Source of the DNA: Planctomycetota bacterium
Lineage (GTDB): Bacteria > Planctomycetota > Phycisphaerae > Phycisphaerales > Phycisphaeraceae
Length of the DNA: 64,000 nucleotides
Direction of reading: 5' to 3'
Assembly (NCBI GenBank): GCA_016350165.1
Contig: CP066225.1
Coordinates: 558,001-622,000, forward strand
This document shows positions 9,562 to 18,993 of the stretch, piece after piece. Each line of letters opens with the position of its first letter. Within the stretch, counting starts at the first letter, position 1. Below the pieces are notes generated by a model. That model searched no databases, had not been told where the DNA came from, and saw only the letters and a program-made list of their open reading frames with translations. The position numbers and the translations under genes were made by a program.

Positions 9562-10047
9562 TTAGTCCGGTTTCACGAGGAAGAGTGGCTGACCAAACTC
9601 TACTGCTTGGCCGTTCTCTACAAGACGCTTAACAACTGTACCTTTAACCTCAGCCTTGATCTCATTGAAGACTTTCATCGCTTCAACAATACATACCACT
9701 GATGATTCGGTAACTGCATCGCCAATCGATATAAAATCTTTCGCATCAGGTGATGAAGCTGTATAGAAAGAGCCAACCATGGGCGATGTAATTTCCAATA
9801 AACCTTCATCCGCAGAAGCTTCTGCTTCTGGTGCAACCGGTGCAGGTGGCTGAACTGGTGCGTGAGCAGGAACCATCGGTGCTGCATGAGCTTGTGGCAT
9901 GATCCCTTGCGCAGGAATAATCTGCACATCCTCACCAATCTTGCGCTTCAATTTAACCTTGTCGTTTTCACCTTCGATATCAAGCTCAGTCAAATCATTA
10001 TCGACCATGAGCTTGACCAGCTGCTTGAGCTTTTTCAGATCTGTCAT
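9562..10047 (-). CDS. accB: biotin carboxyl carrier protein of acetyl-CoA carboxylase
   Basis: A 161-aa carrier whose biotinylated Lys is residue 125 in VEAMKVFNEI (EAMKM/V motif). The N-terminal 40 residues are a charged helical domain. Residues about 50-78 are a Pro- and Ala-rich flexible linker, and the last 80 residues are the biotinyl domain. It is first of the accB-accC pair. The M24 peptidase gene upstream on the same strand (250 bp away) recalls the pepQ-efp-accBC cluster of many bacteria, with efp missing here. Confidence 0.96.
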   Translation of the reverse strand: MTDLKKLKQLVKLMVDNDLTELDIEGENDKVKLKRKIGEDVQIIPAQGIMPQAHAAPMVPAHAPVQPPAPVAPEAEASADEGLLEITSPMVGSFYTASSPDAKDFISIGDAVTESSVVCIVEAMKVFNEIKAEVKGTVVKRLVENGQAVEFGQPLFLVKPD

Positions 10048-10296
10048 TGTTCTTGTGTTCCGTTTTAACTTACAACATTTCCTTCATGCAATCCCAAGAC
10101 AACAAAGCAACTCCCTCTTCCCCTTACCTTGCATCTAGTCACGTTCAACGAATCGTTAATCTCCAAATACAACGACTTGCTGAATACAGATTGCAGTTTC
10201 TCGCTCGACTCTCCCAAGTCGATGGAAAACTGAACTCTTATCACATATGTCTTTTACCAGCAGACCCAAAACTATCTGCTGCCATTGTTTTCAGCC

Positions 10297-11436
10297 CTAA
10301 ATGATCGCCGATTCAAGCGATTTGGGCAAATCCGATAGGACCTGATGGCCCTTTGATGTAACGAGTATATCGTCTTCTATTCGTACACCACCAACTCCTG
10401 GCAAATAAATCCCAGGCTCAACCGTCACAATTTGACCTTCTTCCAACACACCTTTACTACTTGCCGCAAGCCGAGGCTCTTCGTGGATATCCAACCCCAA
10501 GCCATGTCCAAGCGAGTGTCCAAACTCCTTGCCATACCCAGCTTTCGTAATCACATCACGTGCAACCTTATCAACATCACTCAGCTTAATACCAGGCTTA
10601 ATCACATCAATCGCAGCCATCTGTGCATCCAATGTGATCTGATAAATCTCACGCATCTTAGGCTTCATCTTCCCGAGCGCAACAACACGCGTCATATCTG
10701 AACAATACCCGTTATAACTCGCCCCCCAGTCAATCAAAATAATTCCGCCAGCCTTAACCTTCTTCTTTCCCGGTATCGCATGTGGCAAAGACGCATTCGC
10801 ATCCGCTGCAATAATCGTATTAAACGATGGACCATCAGCACCTAAAAATCGCATCTTATATTCAAGCAAAGCTGCGATCTCATACTCCGTCATGCCCGGC
10901 TCTATCTCTGCGATAGTCTGATTAAATGCACACTGTTGTATAACAAGTGCTTCCTTAATTGTCTTCACTTCATCAGCCGTCTTAATCGAACGCTGTTGTA
11001 TCAACTTGTCATCAAACTCAATCACATTGCGAGCACCAACCTTATTCGCAATCGCTTTACGTGTTGCAAGCGTCGTATAGTCAGGCTGCAAAATTACTTT
11101 GCCAAACTTACGCTTATCCATCGTTTCTTTAAGCGTCACTGCAAGTGATTTCGTTCGCATCACAGCTTTCGCTTGCGGCGCTTCAATCTGAATTTGTTCT
11201 TCAAATCTTCGATCACTCAAAATCGTAATCACACTGCCGCGCATTGGAACCAGTGCCCACGAGTCATCGCCAACAAAACCAGTTAGATAACGAATATCTT
11301 TAGGATTGGTAATCAGAAGTGCATCTGCAGCCGCTTCATCTTTTTTGATTCGTTTCTGCAGTGTACTGGTACGTGATTTATAAAGTTCAACAACTTTAGC
11401 TTCTTTACCTGTTTGACGAGAAGTCCGTTTCGCCAT
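10297..11436 (-). CDS. Xaa-Pro aminopeptidase-like M24 metallopeptidase
   Basis: A 379-aa pita-bread-fold peptidase that removes an N-terminal residue before proline. Its two-metal ligands are in DWGASYNGYCSDMTR (two Asp), GHSLGHGLGLDIHE (His), VTVEPGIYLPG (Glu) and GVRIEDD (Glu). Residues 1-140 are the N-terminal creatinase-like domain. The start at 11436 was chosen because AGGAGGA precedes it; the longer in-frame extension is not protein-like. It is not close enough to hisI to share a transcript, since a strong terminator lies between them. It may be co-expressed with accB and accC downstream. Confidence 0.9.
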   Translation of the reverse strand: MAKRTSRQTGKEAKVVELYKSRTSTLQKRIKKDEAAADALLITNPKDIRYLTGFVGDDSWALVPMRGSVITILSDRRFEEQIQIEAPQAKAVMRTKSLAVTLKETMDKRKFGKVILQPDYTTLATRKAIANKVGARNVIEFDDKLIQQRSIKTADEVKTIKEALVIQQCAFNQTIAEIEPGMTEYEIAALLEYKMRFLGADGPSFNTIIAADANASLPHAIPGKKKVKAGGIILIDWGASYNGYCSDMTRVVALGKMKPKMREIYQITLDAQMAAIDVIKPGIKLSDVDKVARDVITKAGYGKEFGHSLGHGLGLDIHEEPRLAASSKGVLEEGQIVTVEPGIYLPGVGGVRIEDDILVTSKGHQVLSDLPKSLESAII

Positions 11437-11683
11437 GATGGTCCTCCTGATTGCCGCATGTTTATGAGCGAGGGAGATTGATGTTAACCCAGAAAATCCT
11501 GACGAACCCTGCTCAAGCGTATGCGTTACGCATCGGAATATCGCTGCATTGTCGCACAAAGATGTCGATTTCTCAATACAAACCTGTAATCAGGGGTGGC
11601 CCTACCCTTAACAAACCTCAACCATCCATTTGAATTAGCACTCAACAGATCACCCTATCCCCTGATTAGTAGCTTTATCTCCA

Positions 11684-11719
11684 ATCAAAAAAGCAGCCTA
11701 ATCAATGATTAGGCTGCTT
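11684..11719 (-). terminator. rho-independent terminator after hisI
   Basis: A perfect 13-bp stem (AAGCAGCCTAATC with GATTAGGCTGCTT, 3-nt loop) is followed on the minus strand by TTTTTTG. Confidence 0.9.
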
Positions 11720-11747
11720 CATTTTAAGCTATGCAAATTGTCTAAAA

Positions 11748-12146
11748 TTAGTAGACATCCTTTGGATCGAACACTTTAGTTTCAACTGTATCCAAAGTCT
11801 TCGGATCTGTAATCTTACGATAGAAGCAAGATTTGTATCCAACGTGGCAACATGGACCATGTGAGATGCATTTGAGAATGACAACATCCTGGTCACAGTC
11901 AGTACGTGCTTCCACAACTTCCTGTGTGTGGCCAGACGACTCGCCCTTAACCCACATCTTCTGACGTGAGCGTGAGTAGAACGTCGCAACCTTGTTTTCG
12001 ATTGTTTGCTTCAGCGCTTCTTCGTTCATCCAGCCCATCATCAGGATTTCGCCAGATTCATGGTCCTGAACGATCGCCGGCACCAAACCATCGCCATCAA
12101 ACTTAATATCCAGTACGTTGCCTTCTTCTCGCTGTGGGTCAGCCAT
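11748..12146 (-). CDS. hisI: phosphoribosyl-AMP cyclohydrolase
   Basis: The third step of histidine synthesis: hydrolytic opening of the purine ring of PR-AMP. The product is 132 aa and matches the stand-alone HisI type, with no HisE domain. The visible zinc and active-site motifs are SGHTQEV, TDCDQD and HGPCCHVGYKSCFYR. The ATG at 12146 was chosen because GGAGATG lies just upstream; a start six codons earlier would not have a site. No other his gene is nearby, and it has its own terminator. Confidence 0.95.
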   Translation of the reverse strand: MADPQREEGNVLDIKFDGDGLVPAIVQDHESGEILMMGWMNEEALKQTIENKVATFYSRSRQKMWVKGESSGHTQEVVEARTDCDQDVVILKCISHGPCCHVGYKSCFYRKITDPKTLDTVETKVFDPKDVY

Positions 12147-12586
12147 TTTTACATCTCCGTTCAATTTTCCAGATACCGAGCCTTACGCCCGTACCTCAGT
12201 ACCCACGATCATTAATTAATAAACATTTCAGTAAGTCGAGCATTATATATAGCCACGCCATTTCATGCGCGTTCACACGTTCCCATACCTCACTTCTCAC
12301 CATCCGCTCTCCACATTTCCCACAGATGGGGCTCTTTTTCAAAAATCTTTACCAAATCACCTCCCTCCCAACTCGCAAGCTTGCCAACGGTTATCTATAC
12401 TTCGTAAACATGGCATTTTGCCCCGTTTGACACAAAAGCACCCAACCAGCAATTTGAGAAAGAACCTCCCCGTAGCAGAACATAAGCATTGACAGTAATT
12501 TGCTTTAGTTCAACAAAGCCCATTTTTCGACCAACAGGTCAACGAGGACAACATTTCGCAAATCGCTTCTAAAGGATGTATTAAGA
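12147..12586. other. gene-free stretch between hisI and the DUF1844 gene
   Basis: This is the divergent upstream region of hisI (minus) and the DUF1844 gene (plus). Short open frames exist but have no ribosome-binding sites or protein-like sequence. No repeat or RNA fold stands out. Confidence 0.5.
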
Positions 12587-12982
12587 ATGACTGACTCCGA
12601 ATCACCCAAGATTCATATCGACAGTGACTGGAAAGCTCAAGCCCAAGCAGAAAAAGAAAAACTCACCGAAGCCTCGAAGAGTAAGGAATCAGATAATCAG
12701 GCTACAGCCGGCCCCGGCGAGATGCCACCTGCGAATTTCGATACCCTCCTCGGTACATTCGTGACACAAGCTCTCTTCTCACTCGGCGCGATCGCTGACC
12801 CCCGAACAGGTCAGCCATCCCTCAACCTTGATCTCGCACGTCACAGCATCGATATGCTCAGTGTTCTCGACGAAAAAACCAAAGGCAACCTCTCCAAAGA
12901 AGAGGAAGAAAACCTTGCATCAACGCTCTACGAATTGCGTACGCGTTACATGCAAATTTCACAAGCCGCACGCCAAGCGTAA
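12587..12982 (+). CDS. DUF1844 protein (131 aa)
   Basis: Residues 1-45 are highly charged and probably disordered. The remainder (FDTLLGTFVTQALFSLG, then LDLARHSIDMLSVL and a Glu-rich end) matches the short DUF1844 domain, which occurs in planctomycetes, acidobacteria and other phyla. The function is unknown. The conserved NLDLARHSIDML segment suggests a helical partner-binding surface. It precedes the sdh operon by 216 bp and may be transcribed separately. Confidence 0.8.
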   Translation: MTDSESPKIHIDSDWKAQAQAEKEKLTEASKSKESDNQATAGPGEMPPANFDTLLGTFVTQALFSLGAIADPRTGQPSLNLDLARHSIDMLSVLDEKTKGNLSKEEEENLASTLYELRTRYMQISQAARQA

Positions 12983-13198
12983 CAATCTAATTGCGAACCT
13001 GTCTCAATTGCTAACTTTCTGTGGGTGCAAATGCTTATGGAATTTGACGCAAGTAAAGACAGGAGTATCCTTTGTAGTGTTAAGGCTCAAAAAGACCTGT
13101 GTTGTCCTACCTAACTTGGACGTCTGAGCCATAACTTATTCTCCTATTGACAGTACCCCTCCTCATTTTCCTAGTGTACGGTGAAAGGATCCCCTGCC

Positions 13199-14101
13199 GT
13201 GTCTGATTCAACAGTCGCCCTAGCAGAACCGAATAGCGCATTCGGCAAATACCACTTCCTGCTACGCAGATTGCATTCGCTGTCTGGTATCATCCCGATC
13301 GGCCTGTTCGTTTGTGTACACCTCTTCACAAACGCCCAGATGATCTTGCATACCTTGTTCGGGGTGAACCCCGCAACTGGCGAAAGCTACTTCCAGCATG
13401 AAGTCAACTTCATTCACGCCATGCCCGCACTCGAGCTCATCGAGTACGCGTTATGGGCTAGCATTGCATTCCATGCTGTGCTTGGTTTTGTTTACATCTT
13501 CAATTCGAAGTGGAACACCACCCAATACAAGTATGAAGCAAATTACCGCTACACAATGCAGCGTGTAACTGGCATCATCGCCATCATCTTCATCTTCTTC
13601 CACATCGCTACACTTCGCTGGCGTTGGGATATCGGTGGATTCTGGTACACACCATTCTGGGGACATGGCGGCGAACTCGCTGACAATTCCACCATCGGTA
13701 TGGGTGACATGAAGCACGTACCAATGTCTCTCCCATACACCGCTTACGCACTCCAGTTCCACTGGGTTGTCCTCGCCTTCTACGTCGTCGGTGTCCTCGC
13801 TGCAATCTTCCACTGGGCTAACGGCCTCTGGACCGCTGCAATCACTTGGGGCCTCACAATCACTGCCGCTTCACAAAAGCGTTGGGGCGTAGTTTGTTGG
13901 GCACTGGGTATCGGCCTCACCTTTGCAATGACCGCTGCACTCATCGGTGCAATGACCTACAACTTCAAGGACATGACCGTTGACCAGAAGACTGTCTTCA
14001 CACATGTTCTTCCACAAGATCAGGTCACTCGATTCCTCGGTGAAGGCGTTACCAAGGCTGACTTCCCACTAGAAGCAATCATGGAAAAAGCTGAACACTA
14101 A
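13199..14101 (+). CDS. sdhC: succinate dehydrogenase / fumarate reductase cytochrome b subunit
   Basis: The single membrane subunit of a b558-type (three-gene) complex II: about 300 aa with five hydrophobic helices. Conserved heme-ligand-type His residues fall in RRLHSLSG, VHLFTNAQ, AFHAVLG, FFHIATL and AIFHWANG. It anchors SdhA and SdhB and passes electrons to quinone. The GTG at 13199 was chosen because AAAGGAT lies 8 bases upstream; a GTG at 13181 lies before this site. It is first of sdhC-sdhA-sdhB, the order typical for this class (no separate sdhD). Confidence 0.93.
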   Translation: MSDSTVALAEPNSAFGKYHFLLRRLHSLSGIIPIGLFVCVHLFTNAQMILHTLFGVNPATGESYFQHEVNFIHAMPALELIEYALWASIAFHAVLGFVYIFNSKWNTTQYKYEANYRYTMQRVTGIIAIIFIFFHIATLRWRWDIGGFWYTPFWGHGGELADNSTIGMGDMKHVPMSLPYTAYALQFHWVVLAFYVVGVLAAIFHWANGLWTAAITWGLTITAASQKRWGVVCWALGIGLTFAMTAALIGAMTYNFKDMTVDQKTVFTHVLPQDQVTRFLGEGVTKADFPLEAIMEKAEH

Positions 14102-14188
14102 ATAACCACCCCACGACACCCGTTTTTAAATAAGTCAAAAATTCATCCCTTCAGCATCGAAGGGCATCAATAAAAGGTATTGAAAACA

Positions 14189-16045
14189 ATGTCTGATCAT
14201 CCAAGAGTCATAGTCGTCGGCGGCGGTTTGGCAGGTCTGGCAGCGACCGTCCGTATCGCTGAACAAGGCGTTCCCGTCGACCTCTTCTCAATGATTCCAG
14301 TTAAACGATCACACTCCGTGTGTGCTCAGGGCGGCATCAACGCCTGTAACGAAGTTGCTCGTCAGCAAGGCTACTCTGAGTGGCAGCACATGGACGAGAC
14401 GCTCTACGGTGGTGACTTCCTCAACCACCAGCCTCCTGTATACGAAATGACCCACTGGGCTCCGAAGATCATCGATCTTCTCGACCGCATGGGCGTTCCA
14501 TTCAACCGTACTGCTGAAGGCTTCCGTGACCTCCGTCTCTTCGGTGGCTCACTCTTCAAGCGTACACACTTCTCTGGCGCATCAACCGGTCAGCAGCTCC
14601 TATACGCTCTGGACGAGCAAACTCGTCGCTACGAAGACAAAGGCCTCGTAGAAAACTACGAATTCTGGGAATTCCTCTGGCCTGTCCTCGACGAAAACGG
14701 CGTCTGTAAGGGCATCATCGCTCAAGACCAGCGCACAATGGAAATGAAAGCTTTCCGTGCTGACGCAGTCGTTATGGCAACCGGCGGTTGCGGCGTCATC
14801 TACGGTAAATCAACAATGTCCGTCATCTGCACCGGTGCTGCAGCAGCTCGCTGCTACGAAGCTGGTGTCAAGCTCGGCAACCCTGAAATGATTCAGGTTC
14901 ACCCAACCGCGATCCCAGGCGAAGACAAATGTCGTCTCATGTCTGAATCAGCTCGTGGCGAAGGTGGCCGTGTCTGGGTCCCACGCAAGAAGGGTGACGA
15001 CCGTAAGCCAACTGACATCCCTGAAGAAGAACGCTGGTACTTCCTCGAGGAACGTTATCCAAAATACGGCAACCTCGTCCCACGTGACATCGCGACTCGC
15101 GAAATTTTCTCCGTCTGCGAAGAAGGTTACGGCGTCGGTGGCGGCCGCATGGCATACCTCGACATTACCCACCTCCCAATGGAAACCAAGGACAAGCTCG
15201 CTGCGATCCTCGAGATCTACGAGAAGTTCACTGGCGACGACCCACGTTTCGTCCCAATGAAAATCTTCCCAGCGGTCCACTACTCCATGGGTGGCCTCTA
15301 CACCGAATACGAAATGGAAGAACGTAAGCCTGTCCCAGGTGACAAGCTCGACGACGTTTGGGGTATGAAGGACGGCGATCCTAAGAACATGATGACCAAC
15401 ATCGAAGGCCTCTACGCTTTCGGTGAAGTCAACTACCAGTACCACGGTGCAACTCGCCTCGGTGCTAACGCCCTGCTCTCCTGCATCTTCGACGGCCTCT
15501 TCTGTGGCTCTTCCGTATCAAACTACGTTAAGGATATTGAAGACAAAGCTGCCGATAAGCCAGAAGCTCTCTACCAGAAGTATCTGGATCAGGAAAAGGC
15601 AAAGATCGACAAGCTCATCAGCCAAAACGGCAAGTTCAATCCTTACGAAATCCACGCTCGCCTAGGCGACGAAATGACCGCTTCCTGCACCGTTGTCAAA
15701 AACGAAGAGCGTATGCTCCAGTGCTACGAAGCTCTCAACGAGATGAAAGCTCAGTACAAAGACCTCAAGCTCTCCGACACAGGCGAATACACCAACGCTA
15801 ACTTGGTCTTCTCCCGTGCACTCGGCGACATGCTCGTCTACGCTGAAGCCATCCTCCACGCTTCTATCGAACGTAAGGAATCACGTGGTTCACACTTCCG
15901 CAGCGACTTCCCTGATCGTATCGACGATCCATTCCACAAGACTGCTGTCGTCTCCTACGATGTAGAAAACGACAAGCCTGTTCTTGATTGGGAAGAAATC
16001 CCAATGCCAATGGTTGAACTGCGTAAACGCGACTACTCCAAGTAA
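14189..16045 (+). CDS. sdhA: succinate dehydrogenase / fumarate reductase flavoprotein subunit
   Basis: A 618-aa catalytic subunit oxidising succinate to fumarate. The FAD-binding GGGLAGLAAT is at residues 11-20. The FAD-linked His is His42 in RSHSVCAQGGINA. Later motifs include FSGASTGQQ, HPTAIPG and the helical C-terminal domain. A TTG three codons earlier is possible, but the ATG is preferred. It lies 87 bp after sdhC and 132 bp before sdhB. Confidence 0.96.
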   Translation: MSDHPRVIVVGGGLAGLAATVRIAEQGVPVDLFSMIPVKRSHSVCAQGGINACNEVARQQGYSEWQHMDETLYGGDFLNHQPPVYEMTHWAPKIIDLLDRMGVPFNRTAEGFRDLRLFGGSLFKRTHFSGASTGQQLLYALDEQTRRYEDKGLVENYEFWEFLWPVLDENGVCKGIIAQDQRTMEMKAFRADAVVMATGGCGVIYGKSTMSVICTGAAAARCYEAGVKLGNPEMIQVHPTAIPGEDKCRLMSESARGEGGRVWVPRKKGDDRKPTDIPEEERWYFLEERYPKYGNLVPRDIATREIFSVCEEGYGVGGGRMAYLDITHLPMETKDKLAAILEIYEKFTGDDPRFVPMKIFPAVHYSMGGLYTEYEMEERKPVPGDKLDDVWGMKDGDPKNMMTNIEGLYAFGEVNYQYHGATRLGANALLSCIFDGLFCGSSVSNYVKDIEDKAADKPEALYQKYLDQEKAKIDKLISQNGKFNPYEIHARLGDEMTASCTVVKNEERMLQCYEALNEMKAQYKDLKLSDTGEYTNANLVFSRALGDMLVYAEAILHASIERKESRGSHFRSDFPDRIDDPFHKTAVVSYDVENDKPVLDWEEIPMPMVELRKRDYSK

Positions 16046-16177
16046 GTCCCAAACTGTCGACACTGGCCCTGGAAGAACTCAATAACTTCCGGGGGTCGCC
16101 TTCTAGAATTTAGTAAATAACAGGTAACACCTGAATTTAATAAAACAACAAGTACCCTGATTGAAGGTACCTCGAAA

Positions 16178-16942
16178 ATGTCAACGAAAACATTTAAAGT
16201 CAAAGTTAAGCGTCAGGACGAAGCTGCCTCAGCATCCTACTGGCAGACCTTTGATGTCGATTACACTCCGAACATGAACGTCATCTCAACCCTTCAGAAG
16301 ATCGCTGCTAAGCCAGTGACTGCTGACGGCAAAGACGTTGCTCCAGTCGTTTGGGACTGTGGCTGCCTCGAAGAAGTCTGCGGTGCATGCACCATGGTCA
16401 TCAACGGCCGCGCATGCCAAGCATGTTCAACACTCGTCGATGAACTGCTTGAAGAAAACCCAGTCATCCAAATCGAACCTATGAGCAAATTCCCAGTCGT
16501 CCGCGACCTCTGGGTTGACCGCTCACGCATGTTCAACAACCTCAAACGCATCAAGGGCTGGGTCCCAACCGACGGCACATACGACCTCGGCGCAGGCCCA
16601 CAAGAAACCCAAGAAGAGCAAGACCTCCGTTATGCATACTCACGTTGCATGACCTGTGGCTGCTGCCTCGAAGCTTGTCCTCAATTCACCAAGGACAACG
16701 ACTTCATGGGTGCTCAGTCATTCGCTCAGACTGACTACTTCAACTCACACGCAACTGGCAAGCTCCTCGCTGATGAACGCCTCGACGTCATCATGGGCCC
16801 AGGCGGTATCTCAGACTGTGGTAACTCACAGAACTGTGTACAAGTCTGCCCGAAAGAGCTCCCACTGCTCACTGCTATCGCAAGCGTCGGCCGTCAAGCT
16901 ACGATCTACTCGATCAAACGCTTCTTCACCGGCAAAAAATAA
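16178..16942 (+). CDS. sdhB: succinate dehydrogenase / fumarate reductase iron-sulfur subunit
   Basis: A 254-aa electron-transfer subunit. The N-terminal ferredoxin domain has the [2Fe-2S] cysteines in CGCLEEVCGAC and a later Cys (RACQAC). The C-terminal domain has CMTCGCCLEACP and CGNSQNCVQVCPKE for the 4Fe-4S and 3Fe-4S centres. It ends the sdh operon and is followed by a strong terminator. Confidence 0.96.
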   Translation: MSTKTFKVKVKRQDEAASASYWQTFDVDYTPNMNVISTLQKIAAKPVTADGKDVAPVVWDCGCLEEVCGACTMVINGRACQACSTLVDELLEENPVIQIEPMSKFPVVRDLWVDRSRMFNNLKRIKGWVPTDGTYDLGAGPQETQEEQDLRYAYSRCMTCGCCLEACPQFTKDNDFMGAQSFAQTDYFNSHATGKLLADERLDVIMGPGGISDCGNSQNCVQVCPKELPLLTAIASVGRQATIYSIKRFFTGKK

Positions 16943-16963
16943 GCGATTGCTTAAAAACAACCA

Positions 16964-16997
16964 CAAAAAGGCTGACGCCTCAAAACGTCAGCCTTTT
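16964..16997 (+). terminator. rho-independent terminator of the sdh operon
   Basis: The stem AAAAAGGCTGACG pairs with CGTCAGCCTTTTT, with an 8-nt loop and a T-run, 22 bp after the sdhB stop. Confidence 0.9.
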
Positions 16998-17431
16998 TTA
17001 TTTGCATAAACCCATCATACACAACACCTTCAAACCCATTTAAAACTTTCCGCCGTCCCAAACGTCTAACCCTATAGATGACTTATAAACCCACTAACCT
17101 CACAACCCACATCATCCCCCGTATTATCGGGTCGCTCATCTCTCCCCCCTCCCCCACCTCAAAAATAACCCTCAAGAATACCACCAAATCTTCTCCCCCT
17201 ACTCTCTCCCCTCAGTTTTTATCACACTGTAACCAACACCACCCTTCTAATCTTCGATTAGACATACGCCCCCGCTCGCACAAGTTTAATTTTTACCCCA
17301 GCGTTTTACCCCAATCAGGTTTTACTCGCATCACTCATCTTCACCATACAAAAATTGCCGATACATTTTCTAGCGGGAGTTGTTGGTTAAACTTAAATCC
17401 AAATTCAAACTACACGGGGAGCCTGTTACCC
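16998..17431 (+). other. pyrimidine-rich upstream region
   Basis: No gene is supported. An in-frame extension of the next gene from 17078 reads as Pro-, Thr- and Ser-rich noise and lacks a ribosome-binding site. The plus strand is strikingly C- and T-rich at 17130-17230. The region probably holds the promoter of the downstream pair. Confidence 0.5.
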
Positions 17432-18202
17432 ATGTCTTGTGATCTTCGCCTCGCATCGGTATCACCACAGATTCGCTATGTCGATAGTGATCGTGCCATC
17501 GTTGATGTTCATTTTTCTGTCTCACCTATCGATCTCACTGACCCAAAATACAATTCTTCAACACGCGTTGAAGTCTTACTCGACATCGACGGCGCCGACG
17601 GCTTCCACGATGAAGGCCGCGCCCATGTCACACTCAATAACTCACTTGGCTGTGTTCGCTTTGAAATCGTTCACCCACAACGCTGGTGGCCAGCCAATAT
17701 GGGTGAACAGCCTCTTTACGAACTCACCATTGGCATTCTCGTCGATCAAGTCATCACCGACTCCACAGGCATCCTCTTCGGCCTCTCCTCGGTCCGACAA
17801 GATCCTTTCACCGAAATGTCTCTCGACCCCACACTCCTCGTCAACGGCGAAGTCTGTGACATCGAATCCGTTGTCATCGTTGATGAATATGAAGATCAAT
17901 CACTGCTTCCACAAAACGGGGGCTCCGTCCTCGTCGTTCGCGACCACTACGGCCCCGAAGTACTCTACGAAGCCGCTGATCGTGCAGGAATTCTCATGAT
18001 CCAGTGCGTCCCTGATCTTGATAAAAACATAACCGACGACCAAGTCGCCGCAGCGATACATCGCATCACGCCTCACCCCTCACTCGCCGGCTGGTACGTC
18101 GGTAACCACGGCAAAAACTCCCAGGACATCGCTGACAAAATCAAAAAAATCGACCCCTCGCATACAATCTTCCACGAGTTTCCACTCGAGTATGCTGCCT
18201 GA
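17432..18202 (+). CDS. GH2-like (beta-mannosidase-related) fragmentary protein (256 aa)
   Basis: Residues about 80-100 contain PQRWWPANMGEQPLYELT, the typical segment at the end of the immunoglobulin-like domain of family 2 glycosidases. The following part (LLVNGEVCDIESV, then YEAADRAGILMIQCVP) resembles the start of the GH2 barrel. However, the protein stops near residue 256, without a full barrel or any visible catalytic Glu pair. It is therefore likely a non-catalytic relic or a binding protein. No signal peptide is seen. GGGGAG precedes the ATG. It ends 14 bp before the LolA-fold gene, so the two form an operon. Confidence 0.5.
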   Translation: MSCDLRLASVSPQIRYVDSDRAIVDVHFSVSPIDLTDPKYNSSTRVEVLLDIDGADGFHDEGRAHVTLNNSLGCVRFEIVHPQRWWPANMGEQPLYELTIGILVDQVITDSTGILFGLSSVRQDPFTEMSLDPTLLVNGEVCDIESVVIVDEYEDQSLLPQNGGSVLVVRDHYGPEVLYEAADRAGILMIQCVPDLDKNITDDQVAAAIHRITPHPSLAGWYVGNHGKNSQDIADKIKKIDPSHTIFHEFPLEYAA

Positions 18203-18216
18203 TAGAATATTGAATC

Positions 18217-18993
18217 ATGAAAAAGCTTAACCAAACCCTCACTGCTTTCTTCTGCCTTTGCACTCTCCTCATCGCAGCAAGCTGCGCCATCGCTCAAGAC
18301 AAATCCGACGACAAAGAACCCACACTCGATCAATGGCTTACCAAACTCGAAAACAAAGCCAACCAGATCAAGTCACTCACCGCCACCATCCGCTACGATC
18401 GCATCAACGAATTACTAGACAGCAAAGAAATACGCACTGGTGATTTTTTCTATCAAGCAGGCCCTCCTCGCAACTTCGCCGCACACTTTACATTCCAACT
18501 ATCCAACCGTCGTGGCGAAAAAATCGACAAATGGTGGATCTATGACGGCCACTGGTTAGTCGAAAAAAATATCACCGAAAAATTCTTCAAACGCTACGAA
18601 GTCAACCCACCTTCCGACAGTGATGAAAAACAAACCGATGTTCTCGAGCTAGGCCAAGGCCCATTCGCCGTACCAATCGACTTCAACAAAGCATCACTCC
18701 TCAAAAAATTCAAAGTCGAACTCATCGAAGCCTCAGAAGGCGGCCCCAAAAACACCATCCACCTTCGTCTCATCCCAAAGAATAAAAAAGAAATCGAAGA
18801 GACCTACATTGATCTCTGGTACGATCGCGATTCACTTTTGCCATCAATGGTCGAAACAGTCAACGAAGACCAGGAAACACGTTCCATCTTCAAGCTCACC
18901 AAAACAAAGTTGAATGCCAAGATCGACAAAGACACATTCGATACCGATCCACCAAAAGAAAAGGGCTGGACCATCGACCAACAATCCAGCTAA
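18217..18993 (+). CDS. LolA-fold outer-membrane lipoprotein-sorting-like protein
   Basis: A 258-aa exported protein with a signal peptide (residues 1-26, ending near SCAIAQ). The SC in LLIAASCAIAQ could also be a lipobox, so lipid anchoring is possible. The mature part follows the LolA/LolB-type pattern: an N-terminal helix (LDQWLTKLENKANQIKSL), then beta strands (GDFFYQAGPPRNFAAHF, WWIYDGHWLVEK) and a C-terminal strand with a short Asp-rich end. LolA shuttles lipoproteins to the outer membrane. Planctomycete homologues of this shape are numerous and mostly uncharacterised, so the role is inferred only from the fold. Confidence 0.65.
   Translation: MKKLNQTLTAFFCLCTLLIAASCAIAQDKSDDKEPTLDQWLTKLENKANQIKSLTATIRYDRINELLDSKEIRTGDFFYQAGPPRNFAAHFTFQLSNRRGEKIDKWWIYDGHWLVEKNITEKFFKRYEVNPPSDSDEKQTDVLELGQGPFAVPIDFNKASLLKKFKVELIEASEGGPKNTIHLRLIPKNKKEIEETYIDLWYDRDSLLPSMVETVNEDQETRSIFKLTKTKLNAKIDKDTFDTDPPKEKGWTIDQQSS

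Noticed and set aside
10086-10304. A 72-aa plus-strand frame between accB and the M24 peptidase gene
   Set aside because: No ribosome-binding site, no recognisable motif, and it points against both neighbours; it overlaps the end of the peptidase gene.
13141-13198. TTGACA promoter directly before sdhC
   Set aside because: A -35 match exists (13147), but no convincing -10 at a proper distance, and the ribosome-binding site would follow too closely.
17078-17431. In-frame upstream extension of the GH2-like gene
   Set aside because: Sequence is low-complexity Pro, Thr and Ser, with no start site; the GGGGAG-preceded ATG at 17432 is better.
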